Source of the DNA: an uncultured Bacilli bacterium
GTDB lineage: Bacteria; Bacillota_I; Bacilli_A; RF39; UBA660
Assembly (NCBI GenBank): GCA_934098665.1
Contig: CAKOOO010000014.1
Location: 1-20,011 of the forward strand
Direction of reading: 5' to 3'
Length of the DNA stretch: 20,011 nt
The notes under the pieces: model-generated
Seen by the model: only the letters and a program-made list of their open reading frames with translations
The model's database searches: none
Told to the model about the DNA's origin: nothing
Part shown: positions 7,124 to 14,866 of the stretch, piece by piece
Numbering within the stretch: position 1 is the first letter of the stretch
Layout of the letters: the number at the start of each line of letters is the position of its first letter
Program-made: the position numbers and the translations under genes

Positions 7124-9082
7124 ATGAAAATTGAAATTAAAAACTGTAATAGCATTGATTATGCAAACATAAGTATAAAAAAAATACTCTAAATATTAAG
7201 TATGGTATTAATGGTACTGGAAAGACAACAATTTCTAAAGCAATTCAGTATGCTACACGTGATGATAGAGACGAATTATTTAATATTTTAATACCATTTT
7301 AGCATAGAAAAAATCAAACTGAAAATAATATTCCTAAAGTTAGTGGAATTGATAATTTTAAAACAGTATTACTTTTTAATGAAGAATATGTTAACAATTT
7401 TGTATTTCTTGAAGATGAAATATTAAAAGATAGTTTTGAAGTTTTCTTGAAAAATGAAAAATTTGATAAAGCAATGAATGAAATAGAGATGTTAATTAAT
7501 GATGTTAGTTTACTTTTTAAAGATGATCAAGAGTTAAATGAACTAATTAAATGTTTAAGGGATTTAAGTTTATGTTTTGGTAAGTCTACTAAAAATGGGT
7601 ATTCTGCAGCTAGTAGTGTTGGAAAAGGGCTAAAGGATGGAAATAAAATAGTTAATATACCAGAAGAGTTAAAAGGTTATAAGGATTATTTGAATAGTGC
7701 AGATAATTCTAAATGGTTAAAATGGCATATAGCAGGAAAAGAATACATGTATCTTGGTTGTAGTTGTCCATATTGCACCTCAGAAATAGTTAGTAAAAAG
7801 CAAACTATATTAAAAGTTGCTGAAGAATATGACTCAAAAACTATTGAACATTTAAATAAAGTTTTAGATAAATTTGAAAGATTAAAAGATTATTTTACAG
7901 AAGATACAAATGATAAAATAACTGAAATTACTCAAAGTATTGATGGTATTTCAAAAGAAAAACAAAATTATTTACTACAGATAAAAGAACAAGTAGATAT
8001 TTTTTTAGAAAAATTAGATGCATTAAGTCAGTTAAGTTATTTTAAATTAAGAAATAGTGAAAGGGTAATTGATGAGTTAAATAAATATAAAATTGATATA
8101 GAGTATTTACATCATTTAGATACTTTTACAACAAAGAAAAAGATAGATGATGTAAATTTATCTTTGGATAACGTTATAAAACAAGCGGGTCGATTACAAG
8201 GAGAAATTAATAAGCAAAATTCTATGCTTTTGAAAAATATAGGTAAATATAAAGATGAAATAAATAATTTTTTAAAGTATTCAGGTTATAATTACTATGT
8301 TGAATTTCAATTTATAAACGAAAAATATAGAATGTTCTTACATCATAAAAATATCTCAGATAGTATTAAAAATGCAAAGATGCATCTAAGTTATGGTGAG
8401 AAAAACGAGTTTGCATTAATATTATTTATGTATGAAGCAGTTAGTAAACCAGCAGATTTAATAATATTAGATGATCCAATTTCATCTTTTGATAGAAATA
8501 AAAAATTTGCAGTAATAAATAAATTATTTAAAGGAGAACATAGTTTAAGAAATAAAACCATATTAATGCTTACTCACGATTTTGATCCAATTGTAGATAT
8601 GCTTAGAAATTTCACTAATATATTTTAAGAAGATTATATGAAATTAAGAATTCAAAAGGTAATGAGTGGGAATTATTATCTAATTTATTTCATAAGCGAA
8701 AAAAACCTATATTTAATTCAAAGAAGGTAATTTTATAAAAATGTCAAAAGAAGAAATTGAAGAGGCTGTAAATAATATTAGAGAAGAATATATTCCTAAT
8801 TTTAATTATGATGCTGAGTTAGATAAAGTTCTTAGTGAAGATACTATGAGAGACTATTATAATAAATCTGAAAGCAATTATGAAAAATTGCAAATATATA
8901 GAATTATTAATCAAGAAAATAACTCTAGTAATATTATAAAGAAGTTTATAAATGAAACATATCATGTGAATAATGATTACCTATTCCAGTTAAATCCATG
9001 CAAATATGAAATAATACCTGAATATATTATTGAAGAGTGTAATGAAGATTTGCGTAGAAGTAGTAAGCTACAATTAGTATAA
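7124..9082 (+). pseudogene. SMC/RloC-like AAA family ATPase, broken by at least four lesions
   Basis: One former gene is read across three frames. The start MKIEIKNCNSIDYANIS (ATG 7124, after AGGGGGAA) is cut from its Walker A (YGINGTGKTT, 7201-7230) by a missing base in an A8 run (7177-7184). TAG at 7300-7302 interrupts ILIPF/HRKNQ. The frame then runs to 8628 with a CPYC zinc-hook-like pair (7769-7780), long coiled coils, the ABC signature LSYGEKNE, Walker B LIILDDPISSFD and the H-loop THDFDP. A frameshift near 8623-8628 leads into RRLYEIKNSKGNEW, and another near 8717-8735 leads into MSKEEIEE and the C-terminal FQLNPCKYEIIPEYI. These motifs define the AAA_13/RloC-like group, many members of which act in phage defence. 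No HEPN nuclease motif was found. It is almost certainly inactive unless the indels are assembly errors; the TAG alone would still truncate it. Confidence 0.85.
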
Positions 9083-9591
9083 TCAGTTTATTTTTATTTA
9101 AATTCAAATTGTTAACAGTGAAAAACATGTTAGGTATGTAATAAAACATGCCTTTTATTTATTTCATAGAAACGTTTAAATAGTAAATATAATTTTATTT
9201 ATAGAAAAATAGATTTATTTGGGATTCATATCATCTAATAAATAATTTGATAATTTATTAGTTAGCAAATTCACCTTTAATATGTTTTTAATAGTATTAA
9301 TATTTTTCAAGTTATCCCCAAAATATATTAATTTAGGATAGTTTAAAAGTGCTCAGAACATTACTATTATTAACTTAGAGCTTTGCTGATATGGTATTAT
9401 TTATAGTATTTAGAGTATTACAATAAAAGTAAATAGTAACATATTGAATATATGTTATATTTAGATTTAATAATGTGCTTGTACTAAGCTTTATTACTGT
9501 ACTTAGATATGATTTAAGAAAAGTAACACAATATACATTAAGTTATGTTTTTTTAGATGTAAATTCTCCTGAAATAAGATGACTTTCATCT

Positions 9592-9700
9592 AAAAAACAT
9601 ATAGGGGGGAGTGGTTCCAGGAGTAAAAAGATGTTTTAAAAGTCGCATTGGTAGTTTTCTTTTTACAAAATTCTAAAAAATAATAAAAGGGGGGGAAAAA
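9592..9700 (+). repeat. G-tract intergenic element, copy alpha
   Basis: About 109 bp bounded by GGGGGG (9604-9609) and GGGGGGG (9689-9695). CATATAGGGGGG, an AGGA-AAAAGA segment and TTTTAAAAGTCGC (9634-9646) recur in the same order, on the opposite strand, at 14436-14540. The G-runs are 92 bp apart here and 90 bp apart in the other copy. Confidence 0.7.
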
Positions 9701-9940
9701 GTATCTTTAAATGCTGATAATCCCTAACATTTATATATCAAAAATATAATGAAATAAGACAATTTTAATGAATTTATACAAGGTTTGGACATTTTTGGAC
9801 AACCCTTTAGACATAATATATTCTTATATTTATCATAATAATGAACTTGCTTAAAAATGAGTAAGTTCAAAATAGCTTAATTATAATATTTCGATTTTAG
9901 GTTATAAAATACAGGTGTACCTTTTGGTACATTTGTTTTA

Positions 9941-9980
9941 AATAAAAATAGCTATTACTCATTTAAAAGTAATAGCTTTA
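9941..9980 (-). terminator. Terminator of the RHH repressor gene
   Basis: Read on the minus strand, AGCTATTAC and GTAATAGCT arms (9969-9977 and 9950-9958) are followed by ATTTTTATTT. It lies about 80 bp downstream of the RHH stop codon. Confidence 0.75.
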
Positions 9981-10055
9981 ACTTATATATTAATCCATTT
10001 AAAGCAAGTCAAAACGCTCTTAAAATTGATTATAATCTTTTTAAATAATATTGAT

Positions 10056-10220
10056 TTACTTTTTTTTCAGAGAATCTAAAAACATTTGTATAGATTTATC
10101 TAATAACCTTGATACAGGTACTCCACTTTCTTTTGAATATTCTTTTAAGTTTTTCCAAAGTTCTTTATCTATTGCGTTTGATATTCTTATTCTATTAGTT
10201 AATCCGTATTTATTATCCAT
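10056..10220 (-). CDS. Ribbon-helix-helix (Arc/CopG-like) DNA-binding protein
   Basis: 54 residues starting MDNKYGLTNRIRISNAI. A short beta strand (NRIRISNAI) and two helices (DKELWKNLKEYSKES, then VPVSRLLDKSIQMFLDSL) are the plain ribbon-helix-helix layout, which acts as a dimer inserting the strand pair into the DNA major groove. The ATG at 10220 is preferred to an upstream Met because AGGAG lies 8 nt before it and residues upstream have no family likeness. A consensus promoter (10261-10289) drives it, and that promoter stands back to back with one for the opposite gene. Small RHH proteins in this setting repress their own or neighbouring plasmid promoters (copy control or operon repression). 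That role is inferred from layout; the fold is confident. Confidence 0.85.
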   Translation of the reverse strand: MDNKYGLTNRIRISNAIDKELWKNLKEYSKESGVPVSRLLDKSIQMFLDSLKKK

Positions 10221-10260
10221 TTTCAATAACTCCTTTAATATTTTGATAAAGTGTGATTTT

Positions 10261-10289
10261 ATTATAAAAAATATATTTACTACTTTCAA
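10261..10289 (-). promoter_or_regulatory. Promoter of the RHH gene
   Basis: On the minus strand: TTGAAA (10284-10289), 17-bp spacer, TATAAT (10261-10266), about 40 bp ahead of the start codon. Confidence 0.8.
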
Positions 10290-10299
10290 GTGCTTGCAA
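10284..10299. promoter_or_regulatory. Candidate RHH operator spanning both -35 boxes
   Basis: CAAG-TG-CTTG (10287-10296) is an inverted repeat inside TTTCAAGTGCTTGCAA, and an ACTACTTT direct repeat (about 10280 and 10300) flanks it. It overlaps the -35 boxes of both divergent promoters, the natural place for a repressor to block both. Confidence 0.5.
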
Positions 10300-10322
10300 C
10301 TACTTTAATATAGTGTTATTAT
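10294..10322 (+). promoter_or_regulatory. Divergent promoter toward the small frameshifted gene and primase operon
   Basis: TTGCAA (10294-10299), 17-bp spacer, TATTAT (10317-10322), 37 bp before the ATG at 10359. Confidence 0.6.
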
Positions 10323-10358
10323 TATAAAAAATAATAAAGCAAAAGGTGGTTTTGAATT

Positions 10359-10632
10359 ATGAAACAACAAGAATTAATTAAAAAATTAGAAAAGGAGTTA
10401 TTTAATAGAGATATTTTAAAATCAAATGGAATAAGTGAAAAAGATATCAAAATGTTATTTACTATGGAGAAAATGATTAAAACTAATCATAAATTTTTAT
10501 ATTTATTTATAGCTTTATTTAGCGATAAATTTACTGATATTCAAATAAAAAAAAGCGTTATTAAGCAGAAATGATTCTGAAAATAAATTAAAAGATATCG
10601 AAATGCTAGTTAAAACTATTTATGACTTATAA
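10359..10632 (+). pseudogene. Small helical protein with a frameshift in an A8 run
   Basis: Starts MKQQELIKKLEKELFNRD behind AAAGGTGG. The first frame ends at 10574, but the sequence beyond an eight-A run (10547-10554) continues sensibly in another frame as KKALLSRNDSENKLKDIEML to TAA 10630-10632. Removing one A (seven As) would give one protein of about 90 residues. The frame as written replaces the last 25-odd residues with KSVIKQK. Either the A-run has gained a base (mutation or sequencing error) or it slips during expression. The protein is Lys/Glu-rich and helical, with no recognised family. It sits first in the operon facing the RHH repressor, so a role in control of the replication module is plausible but unproven. 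Confidence 0.65.
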
Positions 10633-10648
10633 ACGGTTTTTGAAAGTA

Positions 10649-10694
10649 AAAACCTGTAAAAGATAGCTAAAGCTATTTTGTTTCCACAGGTTAA
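10649..10694. repeat. ACCTGT...ACAGGT double hairpin, copy 1
   Basis: Outer arms AACCTGT (10651-10657) and ACAGGTT (10686-10692) enclose a second pair, ATAGCT and AGCTAT (10663-10676). The same 40-bp design is at 14253-14293. It lies between the small frameshifted gene and the primase, so it may act as an attenuator or as a protein-binding site. Confidence 0.7.
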
Positions 10695-10703
10695 AAATAT
10701 CTG

Positions 10704-10732
10704 TGTATACAACTAAAATCAATATGTATACA
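10704..10732. promoter_or_regulatory. Paired TGTATACA operators ahead of the primase
   Basis: The perfect palindrome TGTATACA occurs at 10704-10711 and 10725-10732, two helical turns apart, each followed by an (A)CTAAAAT stretch. They lie 50 bp before the primase start. This looks like a repressor site. Confidence 0.5.
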
Positions 10733-10781
10733 CTAAAATAGTACGAATCATAAAATTATGAAATGTAAGGAGGTTTTAAGA

Positions 10782-11694
10782 ATGGATATAGAACAAGCAA
10801 AACTGATTCCAATACAAGAAATTTTATATAAGTATGGTGATATATGCCCTAAATGTGGTCATAAGCTTGATATAGGTAATACAAATAGATGTAGATGTCA
10901 TAAGTGTAATACTATTTATTCAACTGTAGATTTAATACAGGCTTTATATGGAATTAATATACCTGAAGCAATAAAGATATTAATTGGCGAAGATATTAAA
11001 CCTGTGGAAAAGAAACAACTTGAAAAGATTAGAATAGAACTAAAAGAAAAACAGCTTGAAAAAGAAAAACATAATAAGCAAGTAAATAATATGATATTTA
11101 AAAACAGTGCAGAGCCGACACAGGCGTGTTTGGAGTATTTAGATAGTAGATAGATGTATCAAAGAGAGCTTGAAAGGCTTAGATAAGGCGTATATTGAGA
11201 TTAAAAGCAATATCTATAATGGAAATGAAACTATAATTTACAGATTCAGAAAACAAGGTACAGGAATACAGAAATCTTTAAGTAAAAATAAAGATAGAAA
11301 AAGATTTGTGCGAAATATTGGTACTGTAAAACCTGTATTCCATAAAGCGTATGATAGTAATAAATACATAATAGTTGAGGGAATAGAGGACGCTTTAACA
11401 TGTCATGTTTTAGGGTATAACTTTATTTGTTTAAATTCTGTTAGTAATACTGGTAGATTAATTGATATAATAAAAAACAACATTGAAAAATTCAAAGATA
11501 AAGAATTGCTGATATGTACTGATTATGATAAAGGGGGATTGGATAGTTTTGAACAATTAGAAAACTTCTTTATTTCCACAGGTTTAATGTTTGATATACC
11601 ACCTTTTTATGATGATATGCTAAAAAATAGGTGTAAAGATATAAATGAATACTTTATTAAGCAAAGACAACTAGGAAAGGAACTAAAGAAATAA
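10782..11694 (+). pseudogene. Zinc-finger/Toprim DNA primase, split by a 4-bp tandem duplication
   Basis: The first part (ATG 10782, after AAGGAGG 8 nt upstream) starts MDIEQAKLIPIQEIL and carries a zinc-binding module CPKCG...CRCHKC as in DnaG-type primases. It stops at TAG 11151-11153, just after EYLDSR. The frame that follows (CIKESLKGLDKAYIE) continues the same protein into a Toprim domain: VEGIEDALT (the Glu motif) and CTDYDKGG (the D-x-D motif), ending at 11694. The break is a TAGA TAGA tandem; taking out one TAGA gives YLDSRCIKESLKGL with no stop. So this was one primase of about 300 residues. The helicase begins 3 bp later, so the two were co-expressed. As written the Toprim part would need its own start (TTG 11170) and the primase should be inactive. 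Confidence 0.8.
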
Positions 11695-11696
11695 AA

Positions 11697-13652
11697 ATGC
11701 TAAATTTGAAAATAAAGAACTATATTACAGAAAATGAAGAGGAAAAATCACTAGAGATAATTTTTAATGCTATAGACCATAAACAGAAAATACTAATAAA
11801 TAGCCCTATGAAAACAGGCAAAACAACATTTATGATAGAAAGTCTTTCAGATAAATTAATACAATGTGATATTCAACCAGTAATAATTGTACCTGTATTA
11901 AGCTTAATGGATAACATAAAGAGTAAATATAACTTTATAGATAAAAGTAATGGACTTACAAAGGAAATAACACTAAATAATAAACCAGTAGTAAGCACAC
12001 CCGAAAGTTTACATAAGGTTATATCCACCTGTGAAAAAGAAAATAAACACTTTTATTTAATTTATGACGAAATACATCAAGCAATATTAAATTCTAATTT
12101 TAGAAAACAATTAATAAATCCTTTGGTATGTTATGATAATGAACTTTGTATAGGTCTTATGGGATTAAGTGCAACTATAGAGCCTTTAGAACCTATAAAC
12201 TTTGATATAGTATATAAAATTGATGTAGAAAATAAATTTATACAAAGTGATGAAACAATAATAACAACTGATTTTATTAAAAATTGTGATAATATACTTA
12301 GCTTTATAAAGCACATAAAGGCAACCAATAAACATAAACTTGTAATAGCAAGGATAAATAATAAAGAGCATATAAAAGCAATCAATAGTAAATTAAATAA
12401 TTGTTTAACATGGTATAGAACAGAAAATCAACTTGAAGAGGATAAAAACTATATTAAGTCAATGGAAATGCTAGAAAGTGCTTTAAATGGCTATGATATA
12501 AGCGATAATAAAAATATAAACTATATATTATGTACTAGCTTGATTGATGTAGGTGTGGAATTGCAATTTAAAGAAAAACCAATAGTAATTGATTTTATAG
12601 ATAATACAAGTAATTTGATAGATGATATACAATTTATAGGACGTTTTAGACAAGGGATAGACAAGCTTTATCTAGTAGGTGGTTTAGATGTTGAAGAGCC
12701 TTATACAAAGCCTAAAAGCTATATAAAAGAGTATCAAAAGAAATTAGAGATAAACAAGAAAATTGTTGAAAGCATGAACATAACAAATAATTTGATAAAA
12801 CAAACAGGTGAAAAAATAAAAACACCTTTAGAAACAACATCAATAAGTTATAACTATGCTACAGAAGAATATGAGTTAAATGAATATATTCTAATGAGTG
12901 AAGTATTTAAAGAATGTATTAGTTTTTACAAACAAAGGGGAGTATATCTTAAAAGACTTTTAGAAAAACATCATACTTTTAATAGTAAAGTAATCAATAT
13001 CACTAGCTATAATTCATTAAATATAGATGAAAGCACAGAAATCAAAGAAGAACAAAAAGCCATAAAAAAAGATGTTGAAAATAAAGAAAAAGATTTTTTT
13101 GAAAAGATTAAAGCCTTAAATATTGAAGATGATAAATTAAAAATGATATTAAATATAGATGATGTAGATAATAAAGACTTGTGGAAAATAAAGAATTATG
13201 ATGATATTTACAATAGGTGGAAACATGAAGAGTTAGAAGAGTATAGAAAAAGATATGATAAATCTTATGATATGTTAAAAAACACAAAAGTAAAACAAAT
13301 CGAAATGTTGGAAATAGCATTAAAACAAAAACAAGTATCAGACCTTAGAAAACAAATTAATATAATAAATTACAATTTACTTTTCAATGAAAACAAAGAA
13401 TTAAAAGCCAATGGAAAAGATATGTTGATAGTTTATAAAATAAGAGAATATATAAATAAAGCTAAAGGAAAAGAAAGAGATGTCTATTTATCAAATAAAT
13501 TTAAACTGGAATTACTAGAACAATTAAAAAAAGAAAAAAGTTTATCAAAACTAACGCCAATTAGCTTAGATAAACATTTAAAACTAATTTATAATATTTC
13601 AGTAAACAAACAAAAAAGAAATATTATTACTTCTATAAAAACAAATATTTAA
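11697..13652 (+). CDS. Superfamily 2 DExH helicase of the plasmid replication module
   Basis: 651 residues. Walker A is SPMKTGKT (36-43), the Walker B/DExH box is DEIH (124-127), motif III is SAT (158-160), motif V is about TSLIDVGVEL (280-289) and motif VI is QFIGRFRQG (312-320), which carries the two Arg that sense ATP. All motifs are intact, so an active helicase is likely. Residues after 340 are a Lys/Glu-rich, coiled-coil-prone tail without a recognised domain. The ATG at 11697 lies 3 bp after the stop of the Toprim primase, with AGGAAAGGA inside the end of that gene, which suggests translational coupling. It probably unwinds the plasmid for the neighbouring primase. With that primase broken, this helicase may be an orphan. 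Its own family beyond SF2 was not recognised. Confidence 0.83.
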   Translation: MLNLKIKNYITENEEEKSLEIIFNAIDHKQKILINSPMKTGKTTFMIESLSDKLIQCDIQPVIIVPVLSLMDNIKSKYNFIDKSNGLTKEITLNNKPVVSTPESLHKVISTCEKENKHFYLIYDEIHQAILNSNFRKQLINPLVCYDNELCIGLMGLSATIEPLEPINFDIVYKIDVENKFIQSDETIITTDFIKNCDNILSFIKHIKATNKHKLVIARINNKEHIKAINSKLNNCLTWYRTENQLEEDKNYIKSMEMLESALNGYDISDNKNINYILCTSLIDVGVELQFKEKPIVIDFIDNTSNLIDDIQFIGRFRQGIDKLYLVGGLDVEEPYTKPKSYIKEYQKKLEINKKIVESMNITNNLIKQTGEKIKTPLETTSISYNYATEEYELNEYILMSEVFKECISFYKQRGVYLKRLLEKHHTFNSKVINITSYNSLNIDESTEIKEEQKAIKKDVENKEKDFFEKIKALNIEDDKLKMILNIDDVDNKDLWKIKNYDDIYNRWKHEELEEYRKRYDKSYDMLKNTKVKQIEMLEIALKQKQVSDLRKQINIINYNLLFNENKELKANGKDMLIVYKIREYINKAKGKERDVYLSNKFKLELLEQLKKEKSLSKLTPISLDKHLKLIYNISVNKQKRNIITSIKTNI

Positions 13653-13662
13653 ATTTATATTT

Positions 13663-13698
13663 AATAGCTTATGTACGCCAATACATAGGCTATTTTTT
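13663..13698 (+). terminator. Terminator of the primase-helicase operon
   Basis: Arms AATAGCTTATGTA (13663-13675) and TACATAGGCTATT (13682-13694) with one G-T pair, followed by TTTT. It lies 10 bp after the helicase stop. Confidence 0.85.
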
Positions 13699-13718
13699 AC
13701 TGTTACAACCACTCAAAA

Positions 13719-13784
13719 TTGCGTACTTATTCTACTTGAAAATGGTACGCAAAACTTTTAAAATTTGCGTACCGTTCAAAACGG
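13719..13784. repeat. TTGCGTAC repeats with nested hairpins
   Basis: TTGCGTAC occurs at 13719-13726. GGTACGCAAA (13744-13753) and TTTGCGTACC (13764-13773) form a perfect 10-bp hairpin, extended by outer TTGAA/TTCAA. CCGTT-CAA-AACGG (13772-13784) overlaps its right arm, so the two hairpins are mutually exclusive. Confidence 0.75.
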
Positions 13785-13907
13785 TGTCTATCCATTGATA
13801 TTACTGGCTTAACTCAATATTTGTATTGTGTTATTTTTCCCCTATAAATAATAAAAAATTATTTTTTTAAAATATGTTTTTTAATAATAAAATATTAATC
13901 TTTTTAT

Positions 13908-13982
13908 GACCTGTGAAGAAAAAAATAATTTGATTTAATCCAAAGAATTTAATTAAAAATAAATTTCTTTATTTCCACAGGT
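13908..13982. repeat. ACCTGT...ACAGGT hairpin, long version
   Basis: ACCTGTG (13909-13915) pairs with CACAGGT (13976-13982), with an inner imperfect pairing of AAAGAATTTA and TAAATTTCTTT. The right end TTTCCACAGGT is shared with copy 1 (10681-10691). Confidence 0.6.
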
Positions 13983-14100
13983 AAATATCAAATTGTTTTC
14001 TATGAATATATATAAACAGAGTTATTATATCAAAATTTCATTCTAAAATTCAATTTCACTTTTTAGCTTATAAGTTAATTAGAATAAATTAATATTACAT

Positions 14101-14225
14101 TACTTCTATTTAGAAGTATAAAATGAAGAGTTATGCGTATAAATAGGCTCACAAAATTGGGTTTTTGATGATTTTGTGCGTATAAATGTGTGTATAAAAT
14201 TAGTTTTTTAAGGATTTATACACAC
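14101..14225. repeat. Cluster of perfect palindromes and GCGTATAAAT direct repeats
   Basis: TACTTCTA-TT-TAGAAGTA (14101-14118). GCGTATAAAT at 14135-14144 and again at 14178-14187. CACAAAAT (14150-14157) paired with ATTTTGTG (14171-14178). GTGTGTATAAA (14188-14198) paired with TTTATACACAC (14215-14225). All arms are perfect. It may be an origin-type or repressor-binding region. Confidence 0.65.
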
Positions 14226-14252
14226 AAATCAATATTATTTTGTTGGGATAAA

Positions 14253-14293
14253 AACCTGTAAAAAATAGCTGACGCTATTTTGTTTTCACAGGT
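14253..14293. repeat. ACCTGT...ACAGGT double hairpin, copy 2
   Basis: Outer ACCTGT (14254-14259) and ACAGGT (14288-14293), inner ATAGC (14265-14269) and GCTAT (14274-14278). It is nearly the same sequence as 10651-10692, but outside the operon. Confidence 0.7.
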
Positions 14294-14435
14294 CTTATTT
14301 AAGAAAAGATAAATAAAAAATATATGCTTTTTGATTAGTTTTTATATGTTTTTTCATATATTTTATTTAAAAAATGATAGTTTTTATCTATTTTAATTGT
14401 ATAAACATTAGGAAATATCTATATTTTAAAAAATT

Positions 14436-14540
14436 TTATCCCCCTTTTCATGGGTTTTGGGAAATTTGCGAGAAGTAGCCTACTGGAGCGACTTTTAAAA
14501 AAAATTCTTTTTCCTAGAGTTATCCCCCCTATATGTTTTT
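14436..14540 (-). repeat. G-tract intergenic element, copy beta (inverted relative to alpha)
   Basis: On the minus strand it reads CATATAGGGGGGATA, CTAGGAAAAAGA, TTTTAAAAGTCGC and AAAAGGGGGATA, the order seen in 9592-9700. The C-runs are at 14440-14444 and 14524-14529. It contains the palindrome AGTAG-C-CTACT near 14474-14484. Confidence 0.7.
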
Positions 14541-14548
14541 ATTATCTG

Positions 14549-14680
14549 CTATTCTTTTTGATTAATAGCTATATTTTGTACAACAGCTTTATATAAAGCA
14601 CGCTCACTAATTTTTGGGAACGTATGAATAGTAATAAATAAAATCTTTTTGTTTTCTACAGGTGTTATAAAAAATAAAAA
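14549..14680 (-). pseudogene. C-terminal coding remnant, unidentified
   Basis: A minus-strand open frame of 43 codons ending TAG at 14549-14551. It reads ITPVENKKILFITIHTF then PKISERALYKAVVQNIAINQKE, with protein-like composition. No ATG, GTG or TTG start with a ribosome site exists, and the frame is closed upstream by TAA. It is probably the tail of a lost gene. The beta G-tract element begins 9 bp beyond its stop. Family not recognised; it could be chance. Confidence 0.35.
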
Positions 14681-14736
14681 TTAATAGGCAAGTAATAAAT
14701 TTAGAACTTAGATATATTTAATTTAGAATGATGATG

Positions 14737-14850
14737 TGTCAAAATAACTATTTCTATAAAAGTTAATTATAAAAATGTCAAAATAAATTGACAAATAGTT
14801 TAATTGACTATATCATAAAAGTATTAAATAAACTATAGTTTAATTAACAT
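14737..14850. other. Candidate res (resolution) site of the resolvase
   Basis: Repeated units stand directly before the resolvase gene. TGTCAAAATAA occurs at 14737 and 14776. TGTCAA (14776-14781) and TTGACA (14788-14793) form an inverted pair. ATAGTTTAATT occurs at 14795 and 14835. TAAACTATAGTTTA (14829-14842) is a perfect 14-bp palindrome. Tn3-family res sites have this position, length (~115 bp) and multi-subsite form; exact subsites cannot be set by eye. Confidence 0.5.
14788..14816 (+). promoter_or_regulatory. Resolvase promoter inside the candidate res site
   Basis: TTGACA (14788-14793), 17-bp spacer, TATCAT (14811-14816), 50 bp ahead of the ATG. Lying inside the repeats, it would be self-repressed by bound resolvase, as in known resolvase systems. 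Confidence 0.75.
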
Positions 14851-14866
14851 ATGGAGGATTAAAAAT

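Larger units (their letters stand above)
9083..10055. other. 973-bp gene-free region with hairpins and a G-tract element
   Basis: No intact gene was found. Contents: open stretches without start sites on the minus strand (9215-9352) and plus strand (9448-9582); an 11-bp hairpin with arms 9549-9559 and 9587-9597 and a 27-nt loop; the G-tract element 9592-9700; a 9-bp imperfect hairpin at 9843-9868; the palindrome TGTACC-TTTT-GGTACA at 9916-9931; and a minus-strand terminator at 9941-9980. TTATCCCCA at 9313-9321 is one base off the DnaA-box consensus TTATCCACA. Confidence 0.6.
13653..14866. other. 1.2-kb gene-poor region rich in palindromes
   Basis: No intact gene. In order it holds the operon terminator, a GGTACGCAAA hairpin, an ACCTGT/ACAGGT element, several palindromes with GCGTATAAAT direct repeats, a second ACCTGT/ACAGGT double hairpin, the inverted G-tract element, a minus-strand coding remnant and the resolvase promoter/res region. 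The density of secondary structure is far above the rest of the window and is compatible with an origin or transfer region. Confidence 0.6.

Noticed and set aside
9215..9352. Minus-strand open stretch reading NYPKLIYFGDNLKNIN
   Set aside because: No start codon with ribosome site and no recognised family; could be a remnant but is not supported.
9448..9582. Plus-strand 44-codon open stretch (NVLVLSFITVLRYDLRKV)
   Set aside because: The GTG at 9475 lacks a ribosome site; open frames of this size occur by chance in such sequence.
13108..13320. Minus-strand open frame inside the helicase gene
   Set aside because: Shadow of the A-rich coding strand; low-complexity Phe/Leu/Tyr product and no ribosome site.
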